From JBDSLU01 sp963844435 (lineage in GTDB: Bacteria > Acidobacteriota > Vicinamibacteria > Vicinamibacterales > Vicinamibacteraceae): DNA of 64,000 nucleotides. The stretch spans positions 1 to 64,000 of the forward strand of contig CAWJOG010000019.1 of assembly GCA_963844435.1 (NCBI GenBank), read 5' to 3'. The notes under the pieces are model-generated. The model was given only the letters and a program-made list of their open reading frames with translations. It was not told the origin of the DNA and made no database searches. The position numbers and the translations under genes are program-made. Positions 19,613 through 27,800 of the stretch are shown here, piece after piece; within the stretch, counting starts at the first letter, position 1, and each line of letters begins with the position of its first letter.

Positions 19613-20251
19613 TCACGCAGCGGAGCCGAGATCGAGCATGGCGAGCAGGCCGTTCGCCTTGTTCAGCAGCTCCCGGCGATGCGCCAGGCCGTTCTCGCCG
19701 CCGTTGATCTTCCTGGTCAGCCCCACGACGTCGTCCTTGTCGGCGAGCTTGTTCAGGCCGTTCCTGTCCCAGAAGAACACGGCCGAATGGACCGCGTACT
19801 CGCTCGAGACCAGGTCCGGGTCGTCCAGCACCCGCTGGTCGCCCACCCATTCCGCGAACGCCCGGTAGTTCTGACGCCCGGTGAGCTGGATGAGGCCGCG
19901 GCCGCGGTACTTCCAGCCGTCGCCGCTCGACTCGGCGCGGTTTCCCATCCGGTTGGCGTAGACCCGGTTGGCAATGCGCTCGGGCTGACGTGCGTAGGCG
20001 GCGGCGTCTTCCTGGGTCGGGAAGTACTTGCCGAACACCTTGCGCAGCGCGTCGGCCGAATAGTTCAGGTTCTCCATGTCGAAGCGCATGCAGCCGGACT
20101 CGTGCAGCACCTGCGCGAAGAAGTGCGCGAGGCGCAGCTTCGAGTCGGCGATCCCGAACTTCGGGAGCGCCTCTTCGAGGTGGCGGATGTATTGCTCGGC
20201 GTCCTGGGTCGAGACGCCCATCTCCGTCAGCATCTCCACGTGTGTCTTCAT
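19613..20251 (-). CDS. GH19-like chitinase/endolysin-type hydrolase
   Basis: 212 residues, with no signal peptide. Glycoside hydrolase family 19 features are LAHFFAQVLHESGCMRFDMENLNYSA, here split as LAHFFAQVLHESG then MRFDMENLNYSA, with the catalytic Glu in HESG; YANRMGNR; and KYRGRGLIQLTGRQNY, the substrate-cleft block. Proteins of this size and lacking a wall-binding domain are found as phage endolysins and as muramidase-type toxins. The ATG at 20251 follows GGAGGG. No holin or other phage gene is nearby, and the neighbours are ordinary genes, so it may be an orphan lysin or a peptidoglycan-remodelling enzyme. Confidence 0.85.
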   Translation of the reverse strand: MKTHVEMLTEMGVSTQDAEQYIRHLEEALPKFGIADSKLRLAHFFAQVLHESGCMRFDMENLNYSADALRKVFGKYFPTQEDAAAYARQPERIANRVYANRMGNRAESSGDGWKYRGRGLIQLTGRQNYRAFAEWVGDQRVLDDPDLVSSEYAVHSAVFFWDRNGLNKLADKDDVVGLTRKINGGENGLAHRRELLNKANGLLAMLDLGSAA

Positions 20252-20349
20252 CTGCCCTCCGCGAGCGACGTGGCACAGCACAGGGAATACGTCGCGCTCC
20301 AGTAACGTCGCGCAGCGCCAATCTGAACAGATGGCAAGAATGCAGGGCC

Positions 20350-20484
20350 GTGCGGCGCTCCGCCGGTGATCTACAGTCAGCAACACAGCAACATCTTAAG
20401 TACTACGTCTCGTATAAGCTGGTCGAGGAACAACGCGAGGAGCAGGAACGGGTCCGGGCTCGTCTCGCCGCGCAGAAGAAGTGA
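20350..20484 (+). CDS. Possible small basic coiled-coil protein
   Basis: A 44-codon frame starting at GTG 20350. Its end, KLVEEQREEQERVRARLAAQ, is a strongly charged helix unlike chance reading of this GC-rich DNA. It lies in the gap between the lysin gene and marC. There is no clear ribosome site, and the family is unknown. Confidence 0.25.
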   Translation: MRRSAGDLQSATQQHLKYYVSYKLVEEQREEQERVRARLAAQKK

Positions 20485-20512
20485 TCGAGACCATCACGCA
20501 CGTGTAAAGCAC

Positions 20513-21148
20513 ATGGTCGAACCGGCGCAGATCTTCACGTTCTTCTTCGTCACGCTGGGGCCGCTGAAGCTGATCGGTCCATTCGCGTTCCGCACGCGCG
20601 CGGTCGACCTGGCGCGGTCGCGTCAGATCGCGCTGTGGGCCTTCGCGGTCGCCACGATCGGCGTGGTCGGCGGCGGACTCCTGGGCCGTGGCCTGCTGGC
20701 CAGCTGGCGCGTCTCCCTCCCCGCGCTCCAGTTGAGCGGAGGCATCGTCTTCTTCCTCGTGGCCCTGCGCCATCTCTTGGAGCAGTACGAGCCGCCGCGC
20801 GAGGCGGCCGAGCCCCCGCCGCTGCCGGCCGCGCCGCTCGCGGCCGCGGCCCGCCTCGTGTTCCCCATTCTGCTGACGCCATACGGCGTTGCGGCCGCGA
20901 TCGCGCTGCTCGCAGCGAGCACGTCGGCCGAGCGGACGACGACGATCATCGGTCTGCTCGTGGGCGTGATGATCCTGAACCTGGTCGCGATGTGGTTCGC
21001 CCGCCAGCTCCTGGTCGGGCCGGTACTCGTGATCCTGCAGGTCCTCGGATCGGTGCTGGCCGTGATGCAGGTCGCCTTGTCCGTGCAATTCATCCTGACC
21101 GGACTGCGAGCGTTGGGAGTGCTCCCCGCTGCTCCAGCGGCGCCGTGA
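20513..21148 (+). CDS. MarC-family integral membrane protein
   Basis: 211 residues with six predicted membrane helices, including FTFFFVTLGPLKLIGPF, LWAFAVATIGVVGGGLL, LSGGIVFFLVALRHLL, TTIIGLLVGVMILNLV and PVLVILQVLGSVLAVMQVAL. The N-terminal LGPLKLIGPF matches the MarC/UPF0056 signature (usually NPLGxxPxF), with Leu-Ile in place of the usual residues. The central cytoplasmic loop, residues 85-110, is unusually rich in Pro, Ala and Glu. The molecular function of MarC proteins is unsettled. The start at ATG 20513 removes upstream non-homologous sequence. Confidence 0.82.
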   Translation: MVEPAQIFTFFFVTLGPLKLIGPFAFRTRAVDLARSRQIALWAFAVATIGVVGGGLLGRGLLASWRVSLPALQLSGGIVFFLVALRHLLEQYEPPREAAEPPPLPAAPLAAAARLVFPILLTPYGVAAAIALLAASTSAERTTTIIGLLVGVMILNLVAMWFARQLLVGPVLVILQVLGSVLAVMQVALSVQFILTGLRALGVLPAAPAAP

Positions 21149-21273
21149 CCAAGCTGATGCGGATCCCGGATTCGTAGTCCCTTGGTCCTCGCCTCCAGGC
21201 GGCGCTCTACGTCTCGCGCGGTCCGCAGAGTAGTGCGCCGATGCTCCTCGGGCTCCAGGCGCTTCGGCTTACA

Positions 21274-21657
21274 TCACTGGCGCAAGACGACCAGGATGAA
21301 CGCGCCGAGCCCCAGCACCGAGACGATCGACGCCACGAGCCCGGCCGTGGAACGTGAAAGCGGGCCGTACTGCGCCTCGAGCACGCGCAGGTCGCGCCGA
21401 TGCTGAATGGTCGCGAGGACGAGCGCGGTGATGCCGAGCACGATGAGCACCAGGGCAAAGGTGCGCGGGTCGAGAATGCCGCGCGCGACGGTGGGCTCGC
21501 GCTCGTGCAGGTAGTCGAACCCTTTGTAGATCGTGAAGCCGAACGAGATGAGCGAGGTCGCCGTCCTCACCCACGCCATCAGCGTGCGCTCGTGAGCGAG
21601 TCGCGTGCGCTCGACGGCGAGTGCCGTGCGCGGATCTGCGGTCGCGGTCGTGTCCAT
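21274..21657 (-). CDS. DUF202 membrane protein
   Basis: 127 residues. The N-terminal motif LAVERTRLAHERTLMAWVRT is the DUF202 signature. It precedes three membrane helices (ATSLISFGFTIYKGF, ALVLIVLGITALVLATI, LVASIVSVLGLGAFILVVL), with a basic loop between the second and third. Members are small inner-membrane proteins of uncertain function. It converges with marC across a gap of about 125 bases in which I see no feature. Confidence 0.88.
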   Translation of the reverse strand: MDTTATADPRTALAVERTRLAHERTLMAWVRTATSLISFGFTIYKGFDYLHEREPTVARGILDPRTFALVLIVLGITALVLATIQHRRDLRVLEAQYGPLSRSTAGLVASIVSVLGLGAFILVVLRQ

Positions 21658-21739
21658 GGGACTGGGCCTCGGGACGGATTCGAGTGGATGCCGGTCCCAG
21701 CGAGGTTAAGCAGAAGGGTGCCTGGCGCACAATGGCCCC

Positions 21740-22176
21740 ATGTCCTCACCCATGGATTTGGCCATCGCCGAGGCGCTCGAAGGGCGCCGCGACCGGCGGC
21801 ATCCCGATCGGCGCGGTGCTCGAATGCGACGGCCGCGTCTTCAAGGGCCACAACCGGCGCGTCCAGGACGGCAACCCCATCCTGCACGGCGAGATGAGCG
21901 CCCTTGCTGGCCGCAGGACGGCTGACGGCCGCCGCCTACCGCCGCAGCACGATGTACACGACGCTGTCACCGTGCGCGATGTGCTCCGGCGCCATCCTGC
22001 TCTACGGGATTCCGCGGGTCGTCATCGGCGAGAACGTGACGTTCATGGGCGAGGAGGCGCTCCTGCGCAGCCGCGGCGTCAGCCTCGAGGTGCTCCAGGA
22101 TCCGCGGTGCATCGAGATGATGCGGGCTTTCATCGCTGAGCATCCGGAGCTGTGGAACGAGGACATCGGCGTGTAG
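21740..22176 (+). CDS. Cytosine deaminase of the yeast Fcy1 type, two frameshifts
   Basis: Zinc-dependent CDA-fold deaminase, about 145 residues. The zinc/catalytic motifs are HGEMSAL (His ligand and proton-shuttle Glu) and SPCAMCSGAI (two Cys ligands). The C-terminal half, LLYGIPRVVIGENV through FIAEHPELWNEDIGV, is close to the fungal cytosine deaminase pattern, including the terminal W-x-E-D-I-G motif, rather than to cytidine or guanine deaminases. Shifts occur at about 21782 (an extra G in GAAGGGCG) and 21905 (an extra T in GCCCTTGC). The product would deaminate cytosine to uracil for salvage. The N-terminus MDLAIAEALEG is in the first frame. Confidence 0.82.
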
Positions 22177-22224
22177 GCGCAGTCCGGCGTTGACAGCGGC
22201 GGATGGCCGAGGCAGGCTGCTGCC

Positions 22225-23100
22225 GTGCACATCAGGATTGCGGTCGCCGCCGGTCTCGTCGCGCTGTCCACGTGGTCGCTCTCGGGACAGGCGGGCAAGA
22301 ACCTCATCGGGTATTGCGTGGGCCTGAAAGGCCTCGAGGTCGCCAAGGCGGCGGGGTTCGACTACGTCGAGCTCGGCACCACGGAGTTGACGGCGCTCTC
22401 GGACGCCGACTTCGAGGCGGCGGTCGCGCAGGTGAAGGCGGTGGGCATCCCGACGCCCAACGCCAACCTGTTCCTGCCGGCCACGCTGAAAGTGACCGGC
22501 CCGGAGGCGGCCACGCCGGAGCAGCAGATGGCCTACGTGACCAAGGCCTTCACGCGGCTGGAGCGGCTGGGGGTCAAGATTCTCTGCTTCGGCAGCGGCG
22601 GGGCGCGCCGGGTGCCGGACGGGTTCCCGAAGGACGAGGCGTTCGCACAGCTCGTCGCCTTCGGCAAGCGCATCGCCCCGGAAGCGAAGGCGCACGGGAT
22701 CACGGTGGTGATCGAGCCGCTGCGGCGCCAGGAAACCAACATCATCAACACGGCCGCCGAAGGTTTCGCCCTCGTGAAGGCCGTCGGCCATCCGAACTTC
22801 GAGCTGCTGGTGGACTTCTATCACCTGGCCAGCGAGCAGGAAGACCCGAAGATCATGGTCGAGGCGAAGGACCACCTGCGACACCTGCACATGGCCAACC
22901 CGCAGGGCCGGGTGTTCCCGCTGACGTGGGACGAGTTCGACTATGCGCCGTTCTTCGCCACGCTCCGCGCCATCGGCTACACCGGGCGCATGAGCATCGA
23001 GGCCTCGAGCCCGGACCTGCCGGCGCAGGCACCGCGGTCGATCGCGCTGCTGCGGAAGGCGTTCGCCGGCGAGCTGAGCGCTCCGGCCGCGGCGCGCTGA
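22225..23100 (+). CDS. Secreted sugar phosphate isomerase/epimerase-like TIM barrel
   Basis: 291 residues; GTG start followed by a signal peptide (IRIAVAAGLVALSTWSLSGQ). The rest is an AP-endonuclease-2/xylose-isomerase-like barrel. Strands alternate as GLEVAKAAGFDYVEL, GVKILCFGSGG, GITVVIEPL, FELLVDFYHLA, HLRHLHMANPQGR and YTGRMSIEAS. The metal-ligand pattern of the superfamily is seen as Glu in VIEPL, Asp in LVDFYH, His in LHMANP and Glu in SIEAS. Exported members of this kind are common in Acidobacteriota and Planctomycetes and probably act on oxidised or rare sugars. Its 3' end is overlapped antisense by the lipase reading frame. Confidence 0.85.
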   Translation: MHIRIAVAAGLVALSTWSLSGQAGKNLIGYCVGLKGLEVAKAAGFDYVELGTTELTALSDADFEAAVAQVKAVGIPTPNANLFLPATLKVTGPEAATPEQQMAYVTKAFTRLERLGVKILCFGSGGARRVPDGFPKDEAFAQLVAFGKRIAPEAKAHGITVVIEPLRRQETNIINTAAEGFALVKAVGHPNFELLVDFYHLASEQEDPKIMVEAKDHLRHLHMANPQGRVFPLTWDEFDYAPFFATLRAIGYTGRMSIEASSPDLPAQAPRSIALLRKAFAGELSAPAAAR

Positions 23101-24038
23101 CACCCGCCTCGTCGCGCCTTCCTGGCGGGCGCCGGCCTCAGGCGTTGCGGGCAGCCGCCGGGAAACGGCGTCAGCGCTCCGGCGTCGTCGATCAGCGAGA
23201 TCGTGAGCCGCGAATCCGCGAGGAACCGCCGGCGATCGTCGTCCGAGAACTGGACGGTGACATGGAGGGCGTCGCCCGGGAAGAAGCGGCGGGGCGGGCC
23301 GACCGCGACCTCGTGGGCCTTGGCCGCCCGGGCCAGATCCTTGAACGCCAGGTTGGCCGTGACGGCGGCCCGGTCGATGGGCAGGTCGTGGCGCAGCGCG
23401 TTCTCGAACATCCAGTTGAGCGTGATCCAGTTGAGCCCGCGGTTGGCGTTGCCGCCGCCGACGTCGGAGTGGACGCCCCGGAACCAGACCTCGCGCAGCT
23501 TGCTGAACGTCTGGCCCACCTTCGACAGCCGGGTCAGCGGAAAGAACGCGCGGTCCTCGTCGATGGCCATCGCGTGGTAGCAGACGACGTCCGGGCAGTC
23601 GAGGTCGAAGCCGAGGTTGACGTGCTCGCCGGGCGCGCCGAACTGGGCGACGATGTCCCACACACCGACGAAGCGCACGTTCGCCTTGGGTAGCTTCGTG
23701 CAGACGTGGTTGGCGAAGTCGATGGCCAGCGCCGCGCCGCGGGAGAAGCCGACGATGTCGACGTCGAGGTCGCCGGCCGCCAGGTTGTGCGCCACGCGCC
23801 GGCGCGCGTCGTTCAGGCGCGAACGGGCGCCGATGCCGAAGGCTTCCGCGATCTTCTCACCCACGCCGGTGTTCGCCCGGATGCCGATCCCCTCGAGATA
23901 CAGGCTGCCCCGCTCGGCCTGGGGGTCGGCGTTCTTGAGTGGATCCTGGTAGGCGTTGAAGAAGTGCAGGACGTTGCTGTCCCGCTCCGTGCCTTCGCGA
24001 TCCTCGTTGCCGGTGCCGTCGAATGCGTACAGTGCCAT
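22977..24038 (-). CDS. DUF2235 (Tle1-like) alpha/beta hydrolase
   Basis: Starts MALYAFDGTGN, the DUF2235 N-terminal signature. The nucleophile elbow is VDIVGFSRGAALA (G-x-S-x-G form GFSRG). An acid-bearing strand is FVGVWDIVAQFG, and the catalytic His motif is VWFRGVHSDVGGG. DUF2235 members include the Tle1 phospholipases delivered by type VI secretion. No secretion gene is nearby. The C-terminal 40 codons run antisense through the end of the TIM-barrel gene (to 22977) and read like shadow sequence, so the natural stop may have been lost by an indel near 23150. Confidence 0.8.
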   Translation of the reverse strand: MALYAFDGTGNEDREGTERDSNVLHFFNAYQDPLKNADPQAERGSLYLEGIGIRANTGVGEKIAEAFGIGARSRLNDARRRVAHNLAAGDLDVDIVGFSRGAALAIDFANHVCTKLPKANVRFVGVWDIVAQFGAPGEHVNLGFDLDCPDVVCYHAMAIDEDRAFFPLTRLSKVGQTFSKLREVWFRGVHSDVGGGNANRGLNWITLNWMFENALRHDLPIDRAAVTANLAFKDLARAAKAHEVAVGPPRRFFPGDALHVTVQFSDDDRRRFLADSRLTISLIDDAGALTPFPGGCPQRLRPAPARKARRGGCQRAAAGALSSPANAFRSSAIDRGACAGRSGLEASMLMRPV

Positions 24039-24112
24039 GAGATTCGCAGTGCCTCCGACTTCTCATAACGTTCGCCGGCCGGCATCCGTACGGCGCAGGC
24101 ACCGCCCCGCTG

Positions 24113-24700
24113 CTACGGCTTCGGCGGCCGCGGCGGGCTGATCATGATGTGCGCGGTGCCTTTGCCCGGGTACATCAGCCACGGCCCGCCGGGCACCGGC
24201 GTCAGCGACAGGCCGGTCGATTCCGGCGTGGCGAACGGGGTGTAGACCACCCACCGCGTGTAGGCGTCCGCGATCTTGCCGGTCGCCGCATCGAAGGCGG
24301 TGCCGGTGACCACGCACAGCGAGCGCGGCTCCTTCGCCATCTTCAGCGTCCCGGCCGCGATTTCCTTGTGCCGGACGTCCTCGCGGTCCGCCGTCTTCAC
24401 GCCCTCGGCGGCCAGCGCCCGGCCGCGGGCCATGAACGGCTCGAGATCCTTGTGGTAGCAGGCGACGTTGACGCCGTTCTCCTTCGGGTTGTCGGCAAGG
24501 CAGATCTGGTCGTTGGTCCCCTCGCGGAGCGTGACCAGCGCGCCCTTCTCGTCGTAACCGAGCACGGCGGCTCCGGCGCGACGATCGGCGGGCGCGGCCA
24601 GGACGGCCGCGGCGATCTGCTCGGCGGCAGGCTGGAGCGGGGCTTCCTGGGTGGTGGCTACGGCGAGCAGCAGGCACAGAACGGGCACCATGGGCGGCAT
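24113..24700 (-). CDS. Hypothetical secreted protein
   Basis: 195 residues starting with a short signal peptide (MVPVLCLLLAVATTQEAPLQ). It contains two Cys (QICLADN and NVACYHK) and a conserved-looking centre with DREDVRHKEIAAGTLKMA. The C-terminal tail, WLMYPGKGTAHIMISPP, reads as the end of a small folded domain. I recognise no named family. It lies between the DUF2235 gene, same strand, 74 bases upstream of the latter's start, and the divergent histidine kinase. Confidence 0.65.
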   Translation of the reverse strand: MPPMVPVLCLLLAVATTQEAPLQPAAEQIAAAVLAAPADRRAGAAVLGYDEKGALVTLREGTNDQICLADNPKENGVNVACYHKDLEPFMARGRALAAEGVKTADREDVRHKEIAAGTLKMAKEPRSLCVVTGTAFDAATGKIADAYTRWVVYTPFATPESTGLSLTPVPGGPWLMYPGKGTAHIMISPPRPPKP

Positions 24701-24856
24701 CCTCCTTGGACGGTGCGCCGAGTTTACCCGCAGATGTGCCGGGTCGTGATGCGACGGCCGGGCTCTCCGGCACCTCGGTCCTGGTAGCCGGCCGGGCTAC
24801 AATCCCTTCTCGACCGTGTCCGTCGTACGACGGAGGCGGCCGGCTAAGGCGGAAGC

Positions 24857-27800
24857 ATGGCGGACGAACCAGCGGGCCCGGGCAGGGCGGCGCCCGGAAC
24901 GGCGACGGTGGCCGCGCGCGCGTCGAACGCCGAGGCGTTCCTGCAAGGGGGCGGTGACCTGGGCGCGCTCATCCGCGCCAAGGACTGGTCGCGCACCCCG
25001 CTCGGCCCGCCCGAGAACTGGCCGCAGAGCCTGAAGACGACCCTCGGCATCCTGCTCAACTCCCGCTACCCCATGTTCGTGTTCTGGGGGCCGGAGCTCA
25101 TCAAGATCTACAACGACGCCTACCGGCCGATCACCGGCCACAAACACCCGTGGGCGCTGGGCCGGCCCGCCCGCGAGGTCTGGCCGGAGATCTGGAGCGA
25201 CATCGAGCCGCTCGTGGCCCGCGCCCTCGCCGGGGACCCGACCTACTCCGACGACCTGATGCTGTTCATGGAGCGCAGCGGGTTCCGCGAGGAGGTCTAC
25301 TTCACGTTCTCCTACAGCCCCGTGCCCGACGAATCGGGCGGCGTCGGCGGCATGTTCTGCGCCTGCACCGAGACGACGGCGCGCGTGCTCAGCGAACGGC
25401 GCCTGCGGACGCTGCGCGACCTCGCGGTCTCCCCCGCCGATGCGCGGACCGTGGACATCACCTGCGTCCGATCGACCGAGGTGCTGGCGGCGAGCACCGC
25501 CGACATCCCCTTCGCGGTGATTTACCTCCGGCAACCGGACGGCGGCGTACGGCTGGTCGCATCGACCGGGGTCGCCGCCGGCGATGCCGCGGCGCCCGTC
25601 GAGGGCGCCGGCATCGACGCGATCTGGCCGATCGCCCGGGTGGTGGAGACCGGCACCGCCGAGCTCGTCACGGGCCTGGCCGAGCGGATCGGCGTCGTCC
25701 CGGCCGGACCGTGGCCCGAGCCGCCGCCGGCGGCGATGGTGCTGCCGCTCGCCGATCGCGGCCTCGGCCGCAACGTCGGCGCGATCGTACTGGGCGTCAG
25801 CGCGCGGCGCCCGTTCGACGCCGAGTACCGCCGCTGGTTCGAGCTGCTCGCCTCCCAGATCAGCGGTCTGATCGGCAATGCGCGCGCCGCCGAGGACGAT
25901 CGGCAGCGGGCAGAGGCGCTGGCGGACCTCGATCGCGCCAAGACCACGTTCTTCTCGAACGTGAGCCACGAGTTCCGCACGCCGCTGGCGCTCATGCTGG
26001 GGCCGCTCGAGCAGGCCCTGACCACCGACGGGCTGCCGGCCGAGTCCCGCCAGCACCTCGAGGTCGCGCGGCGGAACAGCCAGCGCCTGCTGAAGCTGGT
26101 CAACACCCTGCTCGATTTCTCGCGCATCGAGGCGGGGCGCTTGCAGGCGAACCAGGAGCCGGTGGATCTCGGCACGCTCACCGCTGACATCGCCAGCGTC
26201 TTCCGATCGACGATCGAGAGTGCCGGCCTGACGTTCACCGTCGACTGCCCGCCGCTCGACGAGCCGGTCGCGGTCGACCGCGAGATGTGGGAGAAGGTCG
26301 TCCTCAACCTGCTCTCGAACGCCTTCAAGTTCACGCTGGATGGCGCCATCGTGGTCACCGTCGGCCGCGACGGCGGCATGGCGGTCCTCACCGTGCGCGA
26401 CACCGGTACCGGCATCGCCGCCGACGAGCTGCCGCACCTGTTCGAGCGGTTCCATCGTGTCCGCGGCGCCGGCGGGCGCAGCTTCGAAGGCAGCGGCATC
26501 GGCCTCGCGCTCGTGCGCGAGCTGGTCCGCCTCCATCGCGGCGATGTCCACGTCGAGAGCGCGCCGGGGCAGGGCTCGACGTTCCGCGTCACGATTCCCG
26601 TGCGGAGCGTGTCCAGCCCGCCGCACGCGGCCACGGCCGCGCCGGCGCTGCGGACACCGGACGCGGGGCCGGCGTCGCAGGCCGCGGCCATGGTGGCCGA
26701 GGCCTCACGCTGGCTGCCGGCATCAGCGGGCACCGAGGAGCCGGCCGGCGCGACGGCCGCGCGGCCGCGCATCGTCGTCGCCGACGACAACGCCGACATG
26801 CGCGACTACGTGGCCGGTCTGCTGGCCCCGGCCAATCGCGTCGAGGCGGTCGGCGACGGCATGGCCGCGCTCGACGCCCTCCGGCGCGAGCCGGCCGATC
26901 TGCTGCTCGCCGACGTGATGATGCCGCGGCTGGACGGCCTGGAGCTGCTGCGGACGATCCGCGCCGACGCGGCGCTGCGGCAGATCCCCGTGATCTTCGT
27001 CTCGGCGCGCGCCGGCGAGGAGGCGCGCGTCGCCGGGATCGAGGCCGGCGCCGACGACTATCTGCTGAAGCCGTTCGGGGCGCGCGAGCTGATCGCCCGG
27101 GTCGGCGCCGCGCTCGAGCTCGCCCGCGTACGCCGGACCAGCGAGGAGCGCCTGGCCCGCGCCAACCGCGAGCTGCGCGATCGGGTGACCGAGCTCGAGA
27201 CCCTGCTCGCGGTGATCCCGGTCGGCATCGGCATCGCGCTCGACCCCGAGTGCCGCAACGTCCAGGTGAACCCGGCCTTCGCGACGACGCTGGGGCTCGC
27301 GACCGGGCAGAACGCCTCGATGACCGCGCCGGACAGCGAGCGCCCGACCGGCTTCCGCGTCCTCGACATGAACGGCCGCGAGCTGTCGGGCGACGAGCTG
27401 CCGCTGCAGGTGGCGGCGCGCGAGGGTCGAACCGTGAACGACCTCGAGCTCGACATCGTGCACGACGACGGCCGCATCGTCCGCCTGCTCGAATACACCG
27501 CGCCCCTCTTCGACGAGCACGGACGGTCCCGCGGTGCGGTGGGCGCCTTCGTCGACGTCACGGAGCGGCGCCGGGCCGAGGTCCGCGACTCGTTCCTGGT
27601 CGCGCTCGACGACGCGCTGCGCGCCCCGGACGATCCGGCCGCGATCATGAGCGCCGCCTTGCGGCTCCTCGCCACGCGGCTCGACGCCGACCGCGGCGCC
27701 TACGCCGACGTCGAGGCGGATGGCGATCGCTTCACCGTCCCGCACGAGCACACGTGCAGCGAGTCGGCCGGATCCCTCGTCGGCACCTGGTCGCTGTCGG

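Noticed and set aside
19613..20251. Prophage remnant suggested by the GH19-like lysin.
   Set aside because: No integrase, holin, capsid or tail gene, and neighbours are ordinary chromosomal genes.
22977..24700. A type VI effector-immunity pair formed by the DUF2235 gene and the 24113-24700 gene.
   Set aside because: The second protein is exported but shows no immunity-like feature (lipobox, Sel1 repeats), and the pair is separated by its own start region with no delivery genes nearby.
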